A stretch of 64,000 bases of DNA, taken from Aliishimia sp963678085. Its GTDB lineage: Bacteria; Pseudomonadota; Alphaproteobacteria; Rhodobacterales; Rhodobacteraceae. Location: assembly GCA_963678085.1 (NCBI GenBank), contig OY782680.1, positions 496,001 to 560,000 of the forward strand. Reading direction: 5' to 3'. The notes under the pieces were generated by a model. It was not told where the DNA came from and made no database searches. It saw nothing but the letters and a program-made list of their open reading frames with translations. The position numbers were made by a program, and so were the translations under genes. Below are positions 27,267 to 35,440 of the stretch, piece after piece; the stretch's first letter is position 1, and the number at the start of each line of letters is the position of its first letter.

Positions 27267-28451
27267 TTACGCGGATTTCAGCGCGTTCATGATATCTTGG
27301 GTGAGATCGCCCGGTTCTTCGAGCCCTATGGAAAAGCGAACAAATCCTGATGTGATCCCAAGCGCGTCTCGCTGCGCCTCGTTGAGCCGTTGATGTGTTG
27401 TGGTTGCCGGATGGGTTGCGATGGATTTGGCATCCCCAAGATTGTTAGAGATCACCGCAATGCGCAGCGCGTTCATAAAGCGAAACGCATTTTCCTGCCC
27501 ACCCCGAATATCGAGCGAGAGCACCGTGCCGCCATGCCCGCCCATTTGCCGCATCGCCAGTTCGAATTGTGCATGCGTTTCATGGCCAGGGTAGATCACT
27601 TGCGCCAGCTTTTCATGCCCCGTAAGCGCTGTGGCAATCTGCTTGGCAGAGCTGGCCTGCGCCCGCACCCGCAGATCCATGGTTTCGAGCCCTTTGAGCA
27701 TCACCCAAGCGGTAAAGGGCGACATCGCCCCGCCGGTGTGTTTCATATAGGGTTCAACCACTTTCTTGATGTGGTCTTTGGTGGATAGGATCACCCCGCC
27801 CAGAGCGCGCCCTTGCCCGTCAATATGTTTTGTGGCGGAATAGACCACAACATCGGCCCCTTGTGCGATTGCGTTGGAAAAGACGGGCGTTGCAAAGACA
27901 TTATCAACGATGACCTTGGCACCAACCGCATGGGCAAGCTTGGCGACCCCTTCGATATCGACCAGTGTCAGAGTTGGGTTCGAGAGGCTTTCAAAGAAAA
28001 CGGCTGTGGTATCGGGCCGGATCGCTTGTTCCCATTGCGTCAGATCTTCGCCATCAACAAATGTGACCTCGACGCCGTAGCGGGTTAGGATCTCTTCGAG
28101 CACATAGAGGCAGGAGCCAAAAAGCGCGCGGGCCGAAACCACATGATCCCCCGCCTTCAGCATCGAGAATAGCGCGCCCGACACCGCCGCCATGCCAGAG
28201 GCGGTTGCAAATCCTGCCTCAGCACCTTCAATCATCGCGATGCGCTCTTCGAACATCGCAACCGTCGGATTACCATAGCGCGCATAGATGAACTCATCGG
28301 GGCCAGATTCAACAAACCGAGCCTCTGCCGCCTCGGCGGTTTCATAAACAAAGCCTTGCGTGAGATAAATCGCTTCGCTCACCTCGCCATATTGGCTGCG
28401 CCGCGTTCCCGTGTGAACCGCTGCGGTGCGTGGCTTCCAAGTCTCAGACAT
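27267..28451 (-). CDS. metZ: O-succinylhomoserine sulfhydrylase MetZ
   Basis: 394 residues of the Cys/Met PLP family. The PLP lysine is Lys208 in VVYSATKHIDGQGR, and IYARYGNPTV and ESLSNPTL are family blocks. It converts O-succinylhomoserine and sulfide to homocysteine. The ribosome-binding site GAAGGGA precedes ATG 28451. Only 21 bp separate it from the exporter gene upstream, so no riboswitch fits between them. Confidence 0.92.
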   Translation of the reverse strand: MSETWKPRTAAVHTGTRRSQYGEVSEAIYLTQGFVYETAEAAEARFVESGPDEFIYARYGNPTVAMFEERIAMIEGAEAGFATASGMAAVSGALFSMLKAGDHVVSARALFGSCLYVLEEILTRYGVEVTFVDGEDLTQWEQAIRPDTTAVFFESLSNPTLTLVDIEGVAKLAHAVGAKVIVDNVFATPVFSNAIAQGADVVVYSATKHIDGQGRALGGVILSTKDHIKKVVEPYMKHTGGAMSPFTAWVMLKGLETMDLRVRAQASSAKQIATALTGHEKLAQVIYPGHETHAQFELAMRQMGGHGGTVLSLDIRGGQENAFRFMNALRIAVISNNLGDAKSIATHPATTTHQRLNEAQRDALGITSGFVRFSIGLEEPGDLTQDIMNALKSA

Positions 28452-28472
28452 CTCAATTCCCTTCAGCCGGTG

Positions 28473-29372
28473 TTAAACGATCAAAACGAGCCCGAGGATT
28501 GATATACCAAGAACCGCCATACCCACAAGCTCTCGCGTCGTGACCTTCTCTTTGAACACCAGAACCGAGGCGAGCAGCGAGAGAATGAGCTCTACCTGTC
28601 CTAAAGCATTCACATAGGCGGCGTTTTGCAGGGTGAAAGCGGTGAACCAGCAAAAGGAGCCGGCCATGGAGGTGAGCCCGATAAGGCTGGCTTTGCCGCG
28701 CGCGCGCCAAACGCGGGTGATCTCGCCGCTCTCAAACATGCGCAGCCAAAGCGACATGGCCAAAAGCTGCATAGCGGTCACAGCGCCCAGCGTGATGGCG
28801 GCGCGCAGCAGCGGCTCGGTGAGGTCCAGCTGCAAAGATGCACCGCGATAACACACGCCAGAGATGGCAAAGAACACCCCAGAGGCAAGACCAAGCATCG
28901 TGGCGCGTGAAAGAAGGCCCGCGCCGATCCCCGCCCCGCCGGGTGTTTTGGACAAAAGCAGCACCCCAAAGAGCCCGATGAAGATAAACATAAACGCCCA
29001 AAGCGCGACGCCCTCGCCCAAGATGAGCAAACCCACTAGAACGGTCTGAATCACTTCGGTTTTCTTAAAGGTGATGCCAACGGCGAAATTGCGCTCTTTG
29101 AACAGGCGCACCACAAAAACCGTCGCCAATATCTGCGTCAGCCCCCCGGCCGCGCCATAAAGCCAGAACTGAAATGAGAGCGCGGGCAGCGGGGTTTGCG
29201 TGATAAGCAGGTAAATGGCGAGCAGCAAAGCCACCAATGGCGCGGAATAGAAAAACCGCGCATAAGTCGCACCAGCAGCGCTCAGCTGCGTTGTTGCCAG
29301 CGATTTTTGCAACATAAAGCGCAGAGTTTGAAAGCTGGCAGCGGCCAGAGTGGCAAGGATCCAAAGGCTCAT
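28473..29372 (-). CDS. EamA/DMT-family transporter
   Basis: 299 residues with about ten membrane helices in two EamA repeats (about 5-135 and 150-295). Such proteins export metabolites or amino acids; the substrate is not evident. Co-directional with metZ at 21-bp spacing, hinting at an amino-acid-related substrate, but that is inference. Confidence 0.82.
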   Translation of the reverse strand: MSLWILATLAAASFQTLRFMLQKSLATTQLSAAGATYARFFYSAPLVALLLAIYLLITQTPLPALSFQFWLYGAAGGLTQILATVFVVRLFKERNFAVGITFKKTEVIQTVLVGLLILGEGVALWAFMFIFIGLFGVLLLSKTPGGAGIGAGLLSRATMLGLASGVFFAISGVCYRGASLQLDLTEPLLRAAITLGAVTAMQLLAMSLWLRMFESGEITRVWRARGKASLIGLTSMAGSFCWFTAFTLQNAAYVNALGQVELILSLLASVLVFKEKVTTRELVGMAVLGISILGLVLIV

Positions 29373-29608
29373 GTCGTGTCATCTGCCTGAATTCCTTGGC
29401 TTGCGCCAGACCCGCATTATCTTGAGCAGGGCAATTAAAGCCCAGGGTCACTGTGCAAAACGCAACCGGGCGCAGATCTCGCCCAAGCTGGACGCGCCCG
29501 AGCCTGGGTGGGCGCTCCGCATGTAGGTCAGTTTGCAACGTCCCAAAACGTTGAAATATATGCTCTTCTTGAAACCCTGCAATGCGCCCTCCCGGGGGGC
29601 TATCAGAT

Positions 29609-31044
29609 TCACACATTTTGATTGCCTCTCGGGATCATGCTTTTTTCAAGGGCAGCGCCGTGTTTGAGGGTTTGGAACTCTGTCCATCCGCGCAGGATGA
29701 CAATGGGGCCAGGCTTGCCGTAGTAGCCGGTCCAGCCGCCCAGCCTTGCGCAGACCCATGTGGCGAAGGCGAGGCTTCCTGGCGGATGCGGGTTCTTCTG
29801 CCTTGCTGTTGCGCCCTCGAGATCGCGGCTGGTGGCTTCGAGCAGTGGCAGGTCCTGCGGATCGAAGGCGTCCGTCATCGGGCGCAGGGCCGGTCCGCCG
29901 CGTTCGCCGGTCATTTGCATGACGACGCAAGCGGCGATGAAACAGGCCAGCACGAGGCGGTTGCGGGGCTCTTCATCTCGGATCCGCAGGCTTTCAATAT
30001 CGAAGCCCTTGCGTTTCATTGTGCGGAACAGCTCTTCGATTTTCCAACGTTTGGCGTAGCGGGCGGCGATATCGAGCGCGTCTGCCACGGTGTCGACTGG
30101 CAATGTGGTCAACAACCTCCAGTGCAGCGGTTTTTCCCCCTCCGGCGGGGTTTCCTCGCACAGATCGACATAGGTCATGTGTACCGGATTGGGGCAGGTT
30201 TTGCGGTTTTCGCGCGGTGGCCGCAGCTCGAGCCGAGCGAAGCGCACCGAAAGCTGGGCTTGGCGCGCCGCGCGACCGGGCCGAGCGGGCAAGTCGAGCG
30301 CCGCATAGCCCAGACGCGGGCCAGAGGCGATCTGCTCCGCCAGCTTGCCGCCGCCCACGAGCACGCGGTCATGCATGGCGCGCACCAGCAGATCTATATG
30401 GGCCGGACGGTGAGCGAAGAGTTCGAACATGTCGGCCTCTCGGTCGGCAACCACCGTGACCCGTGCCGCGCCCGCCATCTGCCCGGCCTTTTGCGTCGCG
30501 TGCAGCCAGCGCACGCTCTGGCGGTCCGCGAATTCCCGACTGTGGCGGCTCGCCTTGCCGCCCGTCGTCCGTTCCAAGAACTGCGCATCCAGCGCGCCCA
30601 GAACCGCCCCACTGCCCGCATCCACCGCGATCATCGCGTGCAAATAACTGCCACCTCCCCCACAGGATTGCGTCACCGTGGTGTCCCAAGCAGGTATTCG
30701 AGGCTCCCCCCACAAATACCTGCTTAGTGTTCTTTGATTTTGCAGGATTTTTACCCCAAAACCGGTGTCCACTTTTGGGAAATCCTGCTTAGATCGCCAG
30801 AATGTCGCGGCCTTTACAGGCGCCTTGAGCGCGTTCGAATGCCGTCGCGGTCATCTCATCCAGCGTCACGGCCGGGTTGCGCAGGAACCGCGTGAAGCGG
30901 ATCTCACCAGCGCGATCCCCGCCCAGACGCCGCCCAGACGCCGCACCCGAACCCCGCGCCCACCATGCGACACAAGCCGCGCCAACAAATCGGCCCCCCT
31001 TTTTCCAGCCGCCGATCCCCGAAACCGCCTAAGCTCAAATCCAT
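29609..31044 (-). pseudogene. Tn5-like IS4-family transposase, disrupted
   Basis: Reading leftward from ATG 31044 (MDLSLGGFGDRRLEK), the gene has three lesions. A missing base lies in the A/G run near 31002. An 11-bp tandem duplication (GCCCAGACGCC twice, about 30919-30941) follows. A 103-bp element is inserted at 30688-30790. Removing the duplication and the insertion joins GGDRAGEIRF, RFLRNPAVTLDEM and RDILAI to WDTTVTQ in frame. The catalytic set is still visible downstream: DTT, VADREADMFELF and the Y-R-E-K motif AARYAKRWKIEELFRTMK. No functional protein can be made. Confidence 0.88.
30688..30790 (-). mobile_element. 103-bp two-hairpin element inside the transposase
   Basis: Starts AAGCAGG and ends CCTGCTT as a 7-bp perfect terminal inverted repeat. 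It holds two hairpins, the first with AAGTGGACACCGG near its centre. I count six mismatches to the copy at 49639-49741. No open frame of its own, so it would need to be moved by other enzymes. Confidence 0.85.
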
Positions 31045-31226
31045 GACACCCTCCATTTTCCGAAAGGGAATCAGAGCCATTCACCAATTGCAACATAGAT
31101 GTGTGAACTTCATAGCCCGGGGGGAGGGTCGGGCGCGTCCAGCGCTGCGCACCGGACGGGACATTTGCGGGTATCGTTTTGCAGAGGCGGGACCAGGGCA
31201 CACTAAGAGGGCCCCGGTCTGCTGTC

Positions 31227-32879
31227 TTACGAGGGTGTTTCGTCCTGTGTCTCAGCATCGTCACCGGCTGCATCTGCGGCGGCGATCACACCGGCTAAAC
31301 CAGATTCGAGGCTGACGCCGACCTCTTCGCCCAGCTTTTTAAGCGCGGGCAGTTGCAGGGCCATGGCGCCAATTGCTTCGACCGCTTGGGTCACAGGGGT
31401 GCCAGAGGCAGCGCCCGCGCCAGATCCGGTGCCTTGTCCCAAACCATTGACCTGATGGATTTTGATCGAGTCGATTTTCTCCGCAGGTTTCACCATTTGC
31501 GCGACAATTTCCGGCAGCGCTTGCAGGCGGGCGAGTTGGACTTTCATCGCCACGATTTCCGCCGAAATTGCATTATCTGCATCCACCAAGGCGCGGGTGC
31601 CTTCGGCTTCGGCCAGCTTGTCGAGCTTTTTCGCCTCGGCCCGGATCTTCAGCGCATCCGCCTCTGCATTGGCCTCTTCACGCAAAGCGTCGGCGCGGTC
31701 GGCAGCGGCCTCTTTTTCGGCCTGGGCCTCAACCTTGATACGGGTTGCGGAACGCTCTGCCTCGCGCTGCGCTTCAAGGATCGCGATCTTTTTCTCACGC
31801 TCGGCTTCGGCCAATTGGCGCGCTGTCGCAATTGCCTCGGAGGCTTTCACAGCTTCGGCGCGTGCGGCATCGGCGCTGGCGCGGGCCCGGCTTTCCTCTT
31901 CGGATTTTTGCGCGATCACGATCTGACGCTCTTGGTCGGCCACTTCCACCTGACGCTCTTTGGCAATTTCTGCGGCGCGGATGGCTTCCTCGCGCTCAAT
32001 TTCCGCAGCCCGAACCGCACGTTCTTTGGCAATACGGGCTTCATTCGCTTCTTGCTCAGATTTGGAGCGCTGACGGGCGACCTCAGCCTCTTGCGCCGCT
32101 TGCAACGTCGCAATCTCCTGGGCCTGCGCGATTTTGGCCTGCTCTTCTTCGCGATCAATCTCTAGCTTACGCTTGGCCGCCTCCATGGCAGCTTGACGCA
32201 CAGCGGTGTCGGCTTCGGCATCAATATGGGCGCGCTTTTTCTTGGACTCCGCGATGACCTCGGCCAGCTGCCGCATACCCACGGCGTTAAAGGCGTTGTT
32301 TTCATCCAGGCTCTCAAACGGTGTCTGATCCAGCGCGGTGAGCGAGACAGATTCCAGCTCAAGCCCGTTTTTGAGCAAATCCTCAGAGACCGTATTCTGC
32401 ACCTCTTGCACAAAGTCAGAGCGGTTTTCATGCAGCGCATCCATGGTCATTTTCGCCGCCACTGCGCGCAAGCCGTCAATCAGCTTACCCTCGATTAGCT
32501 CACGCAGCTGATCCACATAAAAGGTCCGGTCACCCAAAGTTTGTGCAGCGCGGGCCACGCCCTCTTCGGTGGCATTGACCGAGACATAGAATTCCACGCC
32601 CACATCGACGCGCATCCGGTCCAGTGTAATCAGGCTGCTATCTCCGGTGCGGCTGACCTCAAGGCGCAGCGTTTTCATGTTGACCGGGCTGACCTCATGC
32701 AAAAGCGGAATGATCATTGTGCCCCCGTCCATGATCACCTTGCGCCCGCCTGCACCAGTTTTGACCAAGCTGATCTCACGCGATGCCCGCCGGTAAAGCC
32801 GCGCCATGACCATCCCGATAAAGATGACCAGAGCCAGAACGATGGCGACTGGAATAAGAACGCTGTTAAATTGCTCCAT
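31227..32879 (-). CDS. yqiK: Flotillin-like SPFH protein, YqiK type
   Basis: 550 residues. One N-terminal membrane helix (about 6-28), an SPFH domain (about 40-210), then a long Ala/Glu/Arg-rich coiled coil (about 215-440) typical of flotillins, and a C-terminal tail. These proteins scaffold membrane microdomains. The gene follows the YqiJ partner by 24 bp and probably shares its promoter and the XRE-controlled region. Confidence 0.9.
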   Translation of the reverse strand: MEQFNSVLIPVAIVLALVIFIGMVMARLYRRASREISLVKTGAGGRKVIMDGGTMIIPLLHEVSPVNMKTLRLEVSRTGDSSLITLDRMRVDVGVEFYVSVNATEEGVARAAQTLGDRTFYVDQLRELIEGKLIDGLRAVAAKMTMDALHENRSDFVQEVQNTVSEDLLKNGLELESVSLTALDQTPFESLDENNAFNAVGMRQLAEVIAESKKKRAHIDAEADTAVRQAAMEAAKRKLEIDREEEQAKIAQAQEIATLQAAQEAEVARQRSKSEQEANEARIAKERAVRAAEIEREEAIRAAEIAKERQVEVADQERQIVIAQKSEEESRARASADAARAEAVKASEAIATARQLAEAEREKKIAILEAQREAERSATRIKVEAQAEKEAAADRADALREEANAEADALKIRAEAKKLDKLAEAEGTRALVDADNAISAEIVAMKVQLARLQALPEIVAQMVKPAEKIDSIKIHQVNGLGQGTGSGAGAASGTPVTQAVEAIGAMALQLPALKKLGEEVGVSLESGLAGVIAAADAAGDDAETQDETPS

Positions 32880-32903
32880 AGGAAACTCCTTTGTTGGTTA
32901 GGG

Positions 32904-33611
32904 TTAGTCTGAAAGGCGAATGGCCTTGAGCTGGCCTTCGCGGGTTCGGATGATGAAGACCTCAGTGCCTTGGGAGAGCGGATCGTCGGCTTCAAAGGGT
33001 TCGACCATCGCATAATGCATATTGCCATGCCCATCGGTAAAGCGGGCCTGGGCTGGTTTGCCAACCCGTGCTGTGCCCACGGTAATCACACCGCGCCGAC
33101 GCCCGTAAGAGCGACGTGAGATCGCGGTTGTGAGGTTTTTGGGAAAGAGCTTTGCAATGGCTTTGGCGATGAGTTTGCCAAAAGCCAGCCCCGGAATAAA
33201 TGCGATGGCACTGGCAAGATTGGCCCCAAGCGGCGCGCCCAGAACGGAAATAGCGCCAATCTGCAGCAAATAGCCGAACAGGCCAAAGCCCGCCAGAACG
33301 CCCGCAAGCCAAATGATCACTGGCGCTTCACCTATGCCGAGCCAAGACAGCAGTCCGCCGCCCGCGCCGTCGGTGATCTCTGGATCGGCATCCATTTCGA
33401 GATCAGCCGCCGCATCCATATCAAAATCTGCGTCAAGATCGGCATCAAATTCAACGCCAGCATCTATATCTGCATCCGCTTCAACCTCTCCCATAAGGCT
33501 AAAGCCAAGCTGGTTCACAATGATTTCAAGCAGCAACAGCCCAATGAGGACGCCAATGGCAATCTCAAACGGGCGCATCCCTGGATGCAGTAATAGATCC
33601 ATAAGTGACAT
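32904..33611 (-). CDS. yqiJ: YqiJ-like NfeD/OB-fold membrane protein
   Basis: 235 residues. One N-terminal helix (about 14-36), a highly acidic stretch of about 37 residues dominated by Asp and Ala (around 42-80, start VEADADIDAG), two or three further helices (about 95-155), then an OB-fold domain (about 165-235). It is the usual partner of YqiK flotillins. GGGGGAA precedes the ATG. The acidic stretch may bind cations, which is inference. Confidence 0.83.
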   Translation of the reverse strand: MSLMDLLLHPGMRPFEIAIGVLIGLLLLEIIVNQLGFSLMGEVEADADIDAGVEFDADLDADFDMDAAADLEMDADPEITDGAGGGLLSWLGIGEAPVIIWLAGVLAGFGLFGYLLQIGAISVLGAPLGANLASAIAFIPGLAFGKLIAKAIAKLFPKNLTTAISRRSYGRRRGVITVGTARVGKPAQARFTDGHGNMHYAMVEPFEADDPLSQGTEVFIIRTREGQLKAIRLSD

Positions 33612-33628
33612 TAAATTCCCCCAATGCT

Positions 33629-33680
33629 ACACATATGTGTGATTTACTGTTGTTTTCATCTCTATATTACACATATAGTG
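33629..33680. promoter_or_regulatory. Probable operators between yqiJ and the XRE gene
   Basis: A perfect 12-bp palindrome ACACATATGTGT (33629-33640) and a related imperfect site ACACATATAGTG (33669-33680) lie in the 98-bp divergent gap. A third partial match, GCACATTGTAA, is near 33690. Such sites suit a dimeric XRE repressor. Confidence 0.55.
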
Positions 33681-33709
33681 CCAGATACTGCACATTGTAA
33701 GGGGATAAC

Positions 33710-33934
33710 GTGATAAATCGTCGACAAATTGCTGCTGGGCGCGCCTTGCTGGGGTGGTCGCGTCAAGAACTGTCTGAGGCCAGCGGGATCTCTTTGCGTA
33801 CCGTTGCGCGCTTTGAAAGCGGGGAGGGTGATATCACCACCGGCAAGCTGGCCAAGATGGAGGCCGCTTTGATGGAGGCCGGGGTGCGCTTTATTCCAAA
33901 CGGGGTGCAGCTTGACGATGGGCGGGGAATTTGA
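33710..33934 (+). CDS. Small XRE-family regulator
   Basis: 74 residues from GTG 33710 behind TAAGGGGAT. Residues 2-58 are a helix-turn-helix of the XRE type (QIAAGRALLGWSRQELSEAS, then LRTVARFESGEGDI). There is no sensor domain. Divergent placement and the palindromes between the genes suggest it controls itself and yqiJ-yqiK. Confidence 0.88.
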   Translation: MINRRQIAAGRALLGWSRQELSEASGISLRTVARFESGEGDITTGKLAKMEAALMEAGVRFIPNGVQLDDGRGI

Positions 33935-34013
33935 ATGCTTCTAAGACCCTACTGCTATCGGCTGGAACTTCTGTTTTCTAAGTCTTACACCGACTTGAAG
34001 CGGCCATTGAAAA

Positions 34014-34796
34014 ATGTGGGCGCGGTGGATGGGAGACGTCACTTTGAAAAAATCGAGATTTCCGCGCTCTATTGATAAGCTGCTCAGGCGAAGAAAAGAC
34101 GAGGCACCAAAAGGATCTGACCCCCTGTTCGATTTTGGTCCGCTTTATCACGATTATGGGTTTTTTGGCCGCGAGAATGCGCAGCTTGAGGGCATCTATG
34201 CCGGTAATCAACGCAGCAAAGAGCCAATTATCAATTCCTATATCAGCTATGCCATCGGGTTTTTGAAGGCGCTGAACAAAGAAGATGTCACCTTTTGCGA
34301 AATGTTCTGCGCCGATGGGTACTATGCCATGGTTGCCGATAGGATGGGGTGTGATCGCGCGACGGGCCTTGATAGCGATCGCGACGGGCATTTTGGCACG
34401 GCGCGAGAAATCGCTAAGGCGCTTGGGCTTGAGAAGGTCGATTTTGAGAAAGTGAATATCCAGCCGGATGCCGACATTGGGACGTATAGCATTGTTGCGA
34501 ATGTCGGCGGGCTGTACCATGTGGACGATCCCGAAGGCATACTCGATCTTTCCTATCGAATGGCAAAGGATTTTCTGATCGTTCAAACGGTTGTTTCCCT
34601 GGCGACGGACTCTGCGGATTATTTCGAAAAGCCAGCACCCGGTTGGGATTGGGGCAACAGATACAGTGCGCAGTCGTTTGACCGTCTTGTGAGATCGAAA
34701 TTTGGCTCTTCCATCATCATGTGTGAAGCGAATCAACTTAAAGGTAATTCGCGCCCGCAAGATCGGGGAAGTATGTATTATTTGATACAAAAGTGA
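34014..34796 (+). CDS. SAM-dependent methyltransferase-like protein
   Basis: About 250-260 residues. The start is uncertain: ATG 34014, ATG 34029, or TTG 34044 (preceded by GGGAG). A Rossmann-type SAM motif is recognisable as CEMFCADGYYAMVADRMG followed by GLDSDRD, with a later ANVGGLYHVDDPEGIL resembling CmoB-like/class I enzymes. The substrate is unknown. No evident operon partner. Confidence 0.7.
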   Translation: MWARWMGDVTLKKSRFPRSIDKLLRRRKDEAPKGSDPLFDFGPLYHDYGFFGRENAQLEGIYAGNQRSKEPIINSYISYAIGFLKALNKEDVTFCEMFCADGYYAMVADRMGCDRATGLDSDRDGHFGTAREIAKALGLEKVDFEKVNIQPDADIGTYSIVANVGGLYHVDDPEGILDLSYRMAKDFLIVQTVVSLATDSADYFEKPAPGWDWGNRYSAQSFDRLVRSKFGSSIIMCEANQLKGNSRPQDRGSMYYLIQK

Positions 34797-34987
34797 GGGA
34801 TGGTTTCATGATGCCATTCTGGAATAACTCTCTGTAATTAAGAGGTAAATTTAACAAAAAACTCGGAGGGTGTCGGCTGGCTGAGGCGCATTTGTCATGA
34901 ATTTATGTCTAAGGCTTTTGGGCGCGTTAACTGTTTCTTTACATCCGGTGTGAAAACACTGGGATAAGTAAAAGAGGAGTTAAGAGT

Positions 34988-35428
34988 ATGCTAAGTAGAC
35001 TGGTCTATATGAGTAATGCGGCTGCTAACTTCAAAGCGGATGATGTGCTGCAAATTCTGGACACGTCGCGCAGAAACAACGCAGCAGCGGCGCTATCGGG
35101 TGTGTTGATCTTTCATGAAAGACGCTTTTTTCAAGTGCTTGAAGGGGACAGGCACGCGCTGGTCACCTGTTTTAACCGCATTGCCCGCGACAAACGCCAT
35201 GCGAATACGGTTGTGCTTGAGAGCGGCGATGCCCAGGCGCGCGCATTTGGGAATTGGCGCATGGCCTATGCACGCGTTGAAGAGCTACCGCCCGAGTGCC
35301 GCCATGCGGTGTTTTCACTTTATGACATGGTGCCGCGAAACAGCGAAGATCGCGGCAATGACGAGGCAGTGCGCCTTCGAGTGCGGGATTTTCTGGCCTC
35401 TTGTCACAATCTCATGGCAACGGCCTAA
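34988..35428 (+). CDS. BLUF-domain blue-light photoreceptor
   Basis: 146 residues behind AGAGGAG. A short, single-domain BLUF protein with the flavin-sensing residues in place: Tyr7 (LVYMS), Asn31, Gln49 (FFQVLEG), Trp90 and Met92 (FGNWRMAY). BLUF proteins bind FAD and rearrange hydrogen bonds on blue light. No output domain is fused, so it should act through a partner. A 190-bp gap upstream carries its promoter. Confidence 0.93.
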   Translation: MLSRLVYMSNAAANFKADDVLQILDTSRRNNAAAALSGVLIFHERRFFQVLEGDRHALVTCFNRIARDKRHANTVVLESGDAQARAFGNWRMAYARVEELPPECRHAVFSLYDMVPRNSEDRGNDEAVRLRVRDFLASCHNLMATA

Positions 35429-35440
35429 GGGCGATATATT

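Larger units (their letters stand above)
29600..31115 (-). mobile_element. IS4-family (Tn5/IS50-like) insertion sequence with 9-bp target duplication
   Basis: Left end CTATCAGATTCACACAT; the right end, reverse complemented, starts CTATGAAGTTCACACAT. Both are directly bordered by CCCGGGGGG (29591-29599 and 31116-31124), and Tn5-like elements make 9-bp duplications. Total 1516 bp, 1413 bp without the internal 103-bp insertion, a normal IS4 size. It holds one inactivated transposase gene. Confidence 0.88.
29451..31183 (+). repeat. Composite dispersed repeat, copy II, split by an insertion sequence
   Basis: Arm one at 29451-29520, centre 29521-29565 (45 bp), arm two 29566-29599 continuing at 31116-31183. 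The insertion sequence at 29600-31115 splits arm two and duplicates CCCGGGGGG. Joined in silico, it aligns with the reverse complement of 7719-7926. Confidence 0.82.
29373..31226. other. Mobile-element region without resident genes
   Basis: About 1.85 kb between the transporter and flotillin genes. It holds one arm of the composite repeat, a 45-bp centre, half of the second arm, an IS4-family element carrying a 103-bp insertion, and the rest of the second arm. A long open frame antisense to the transposase is a shadow. Confidence 0.8.

Noticed and set aside
28452..28472. SAM riboswitch for metZ
   Set aside because: Only 21 bp separate metZ from the transporter, too short for a riboswitch.
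29582..30727. 381-codon open frame antisense to the IS transposase
   Set aside because: It mirrors the transposase codons, is rich in Arg/Ala and has no ribosome-binding site. GC-rich DNA often gives such frames.
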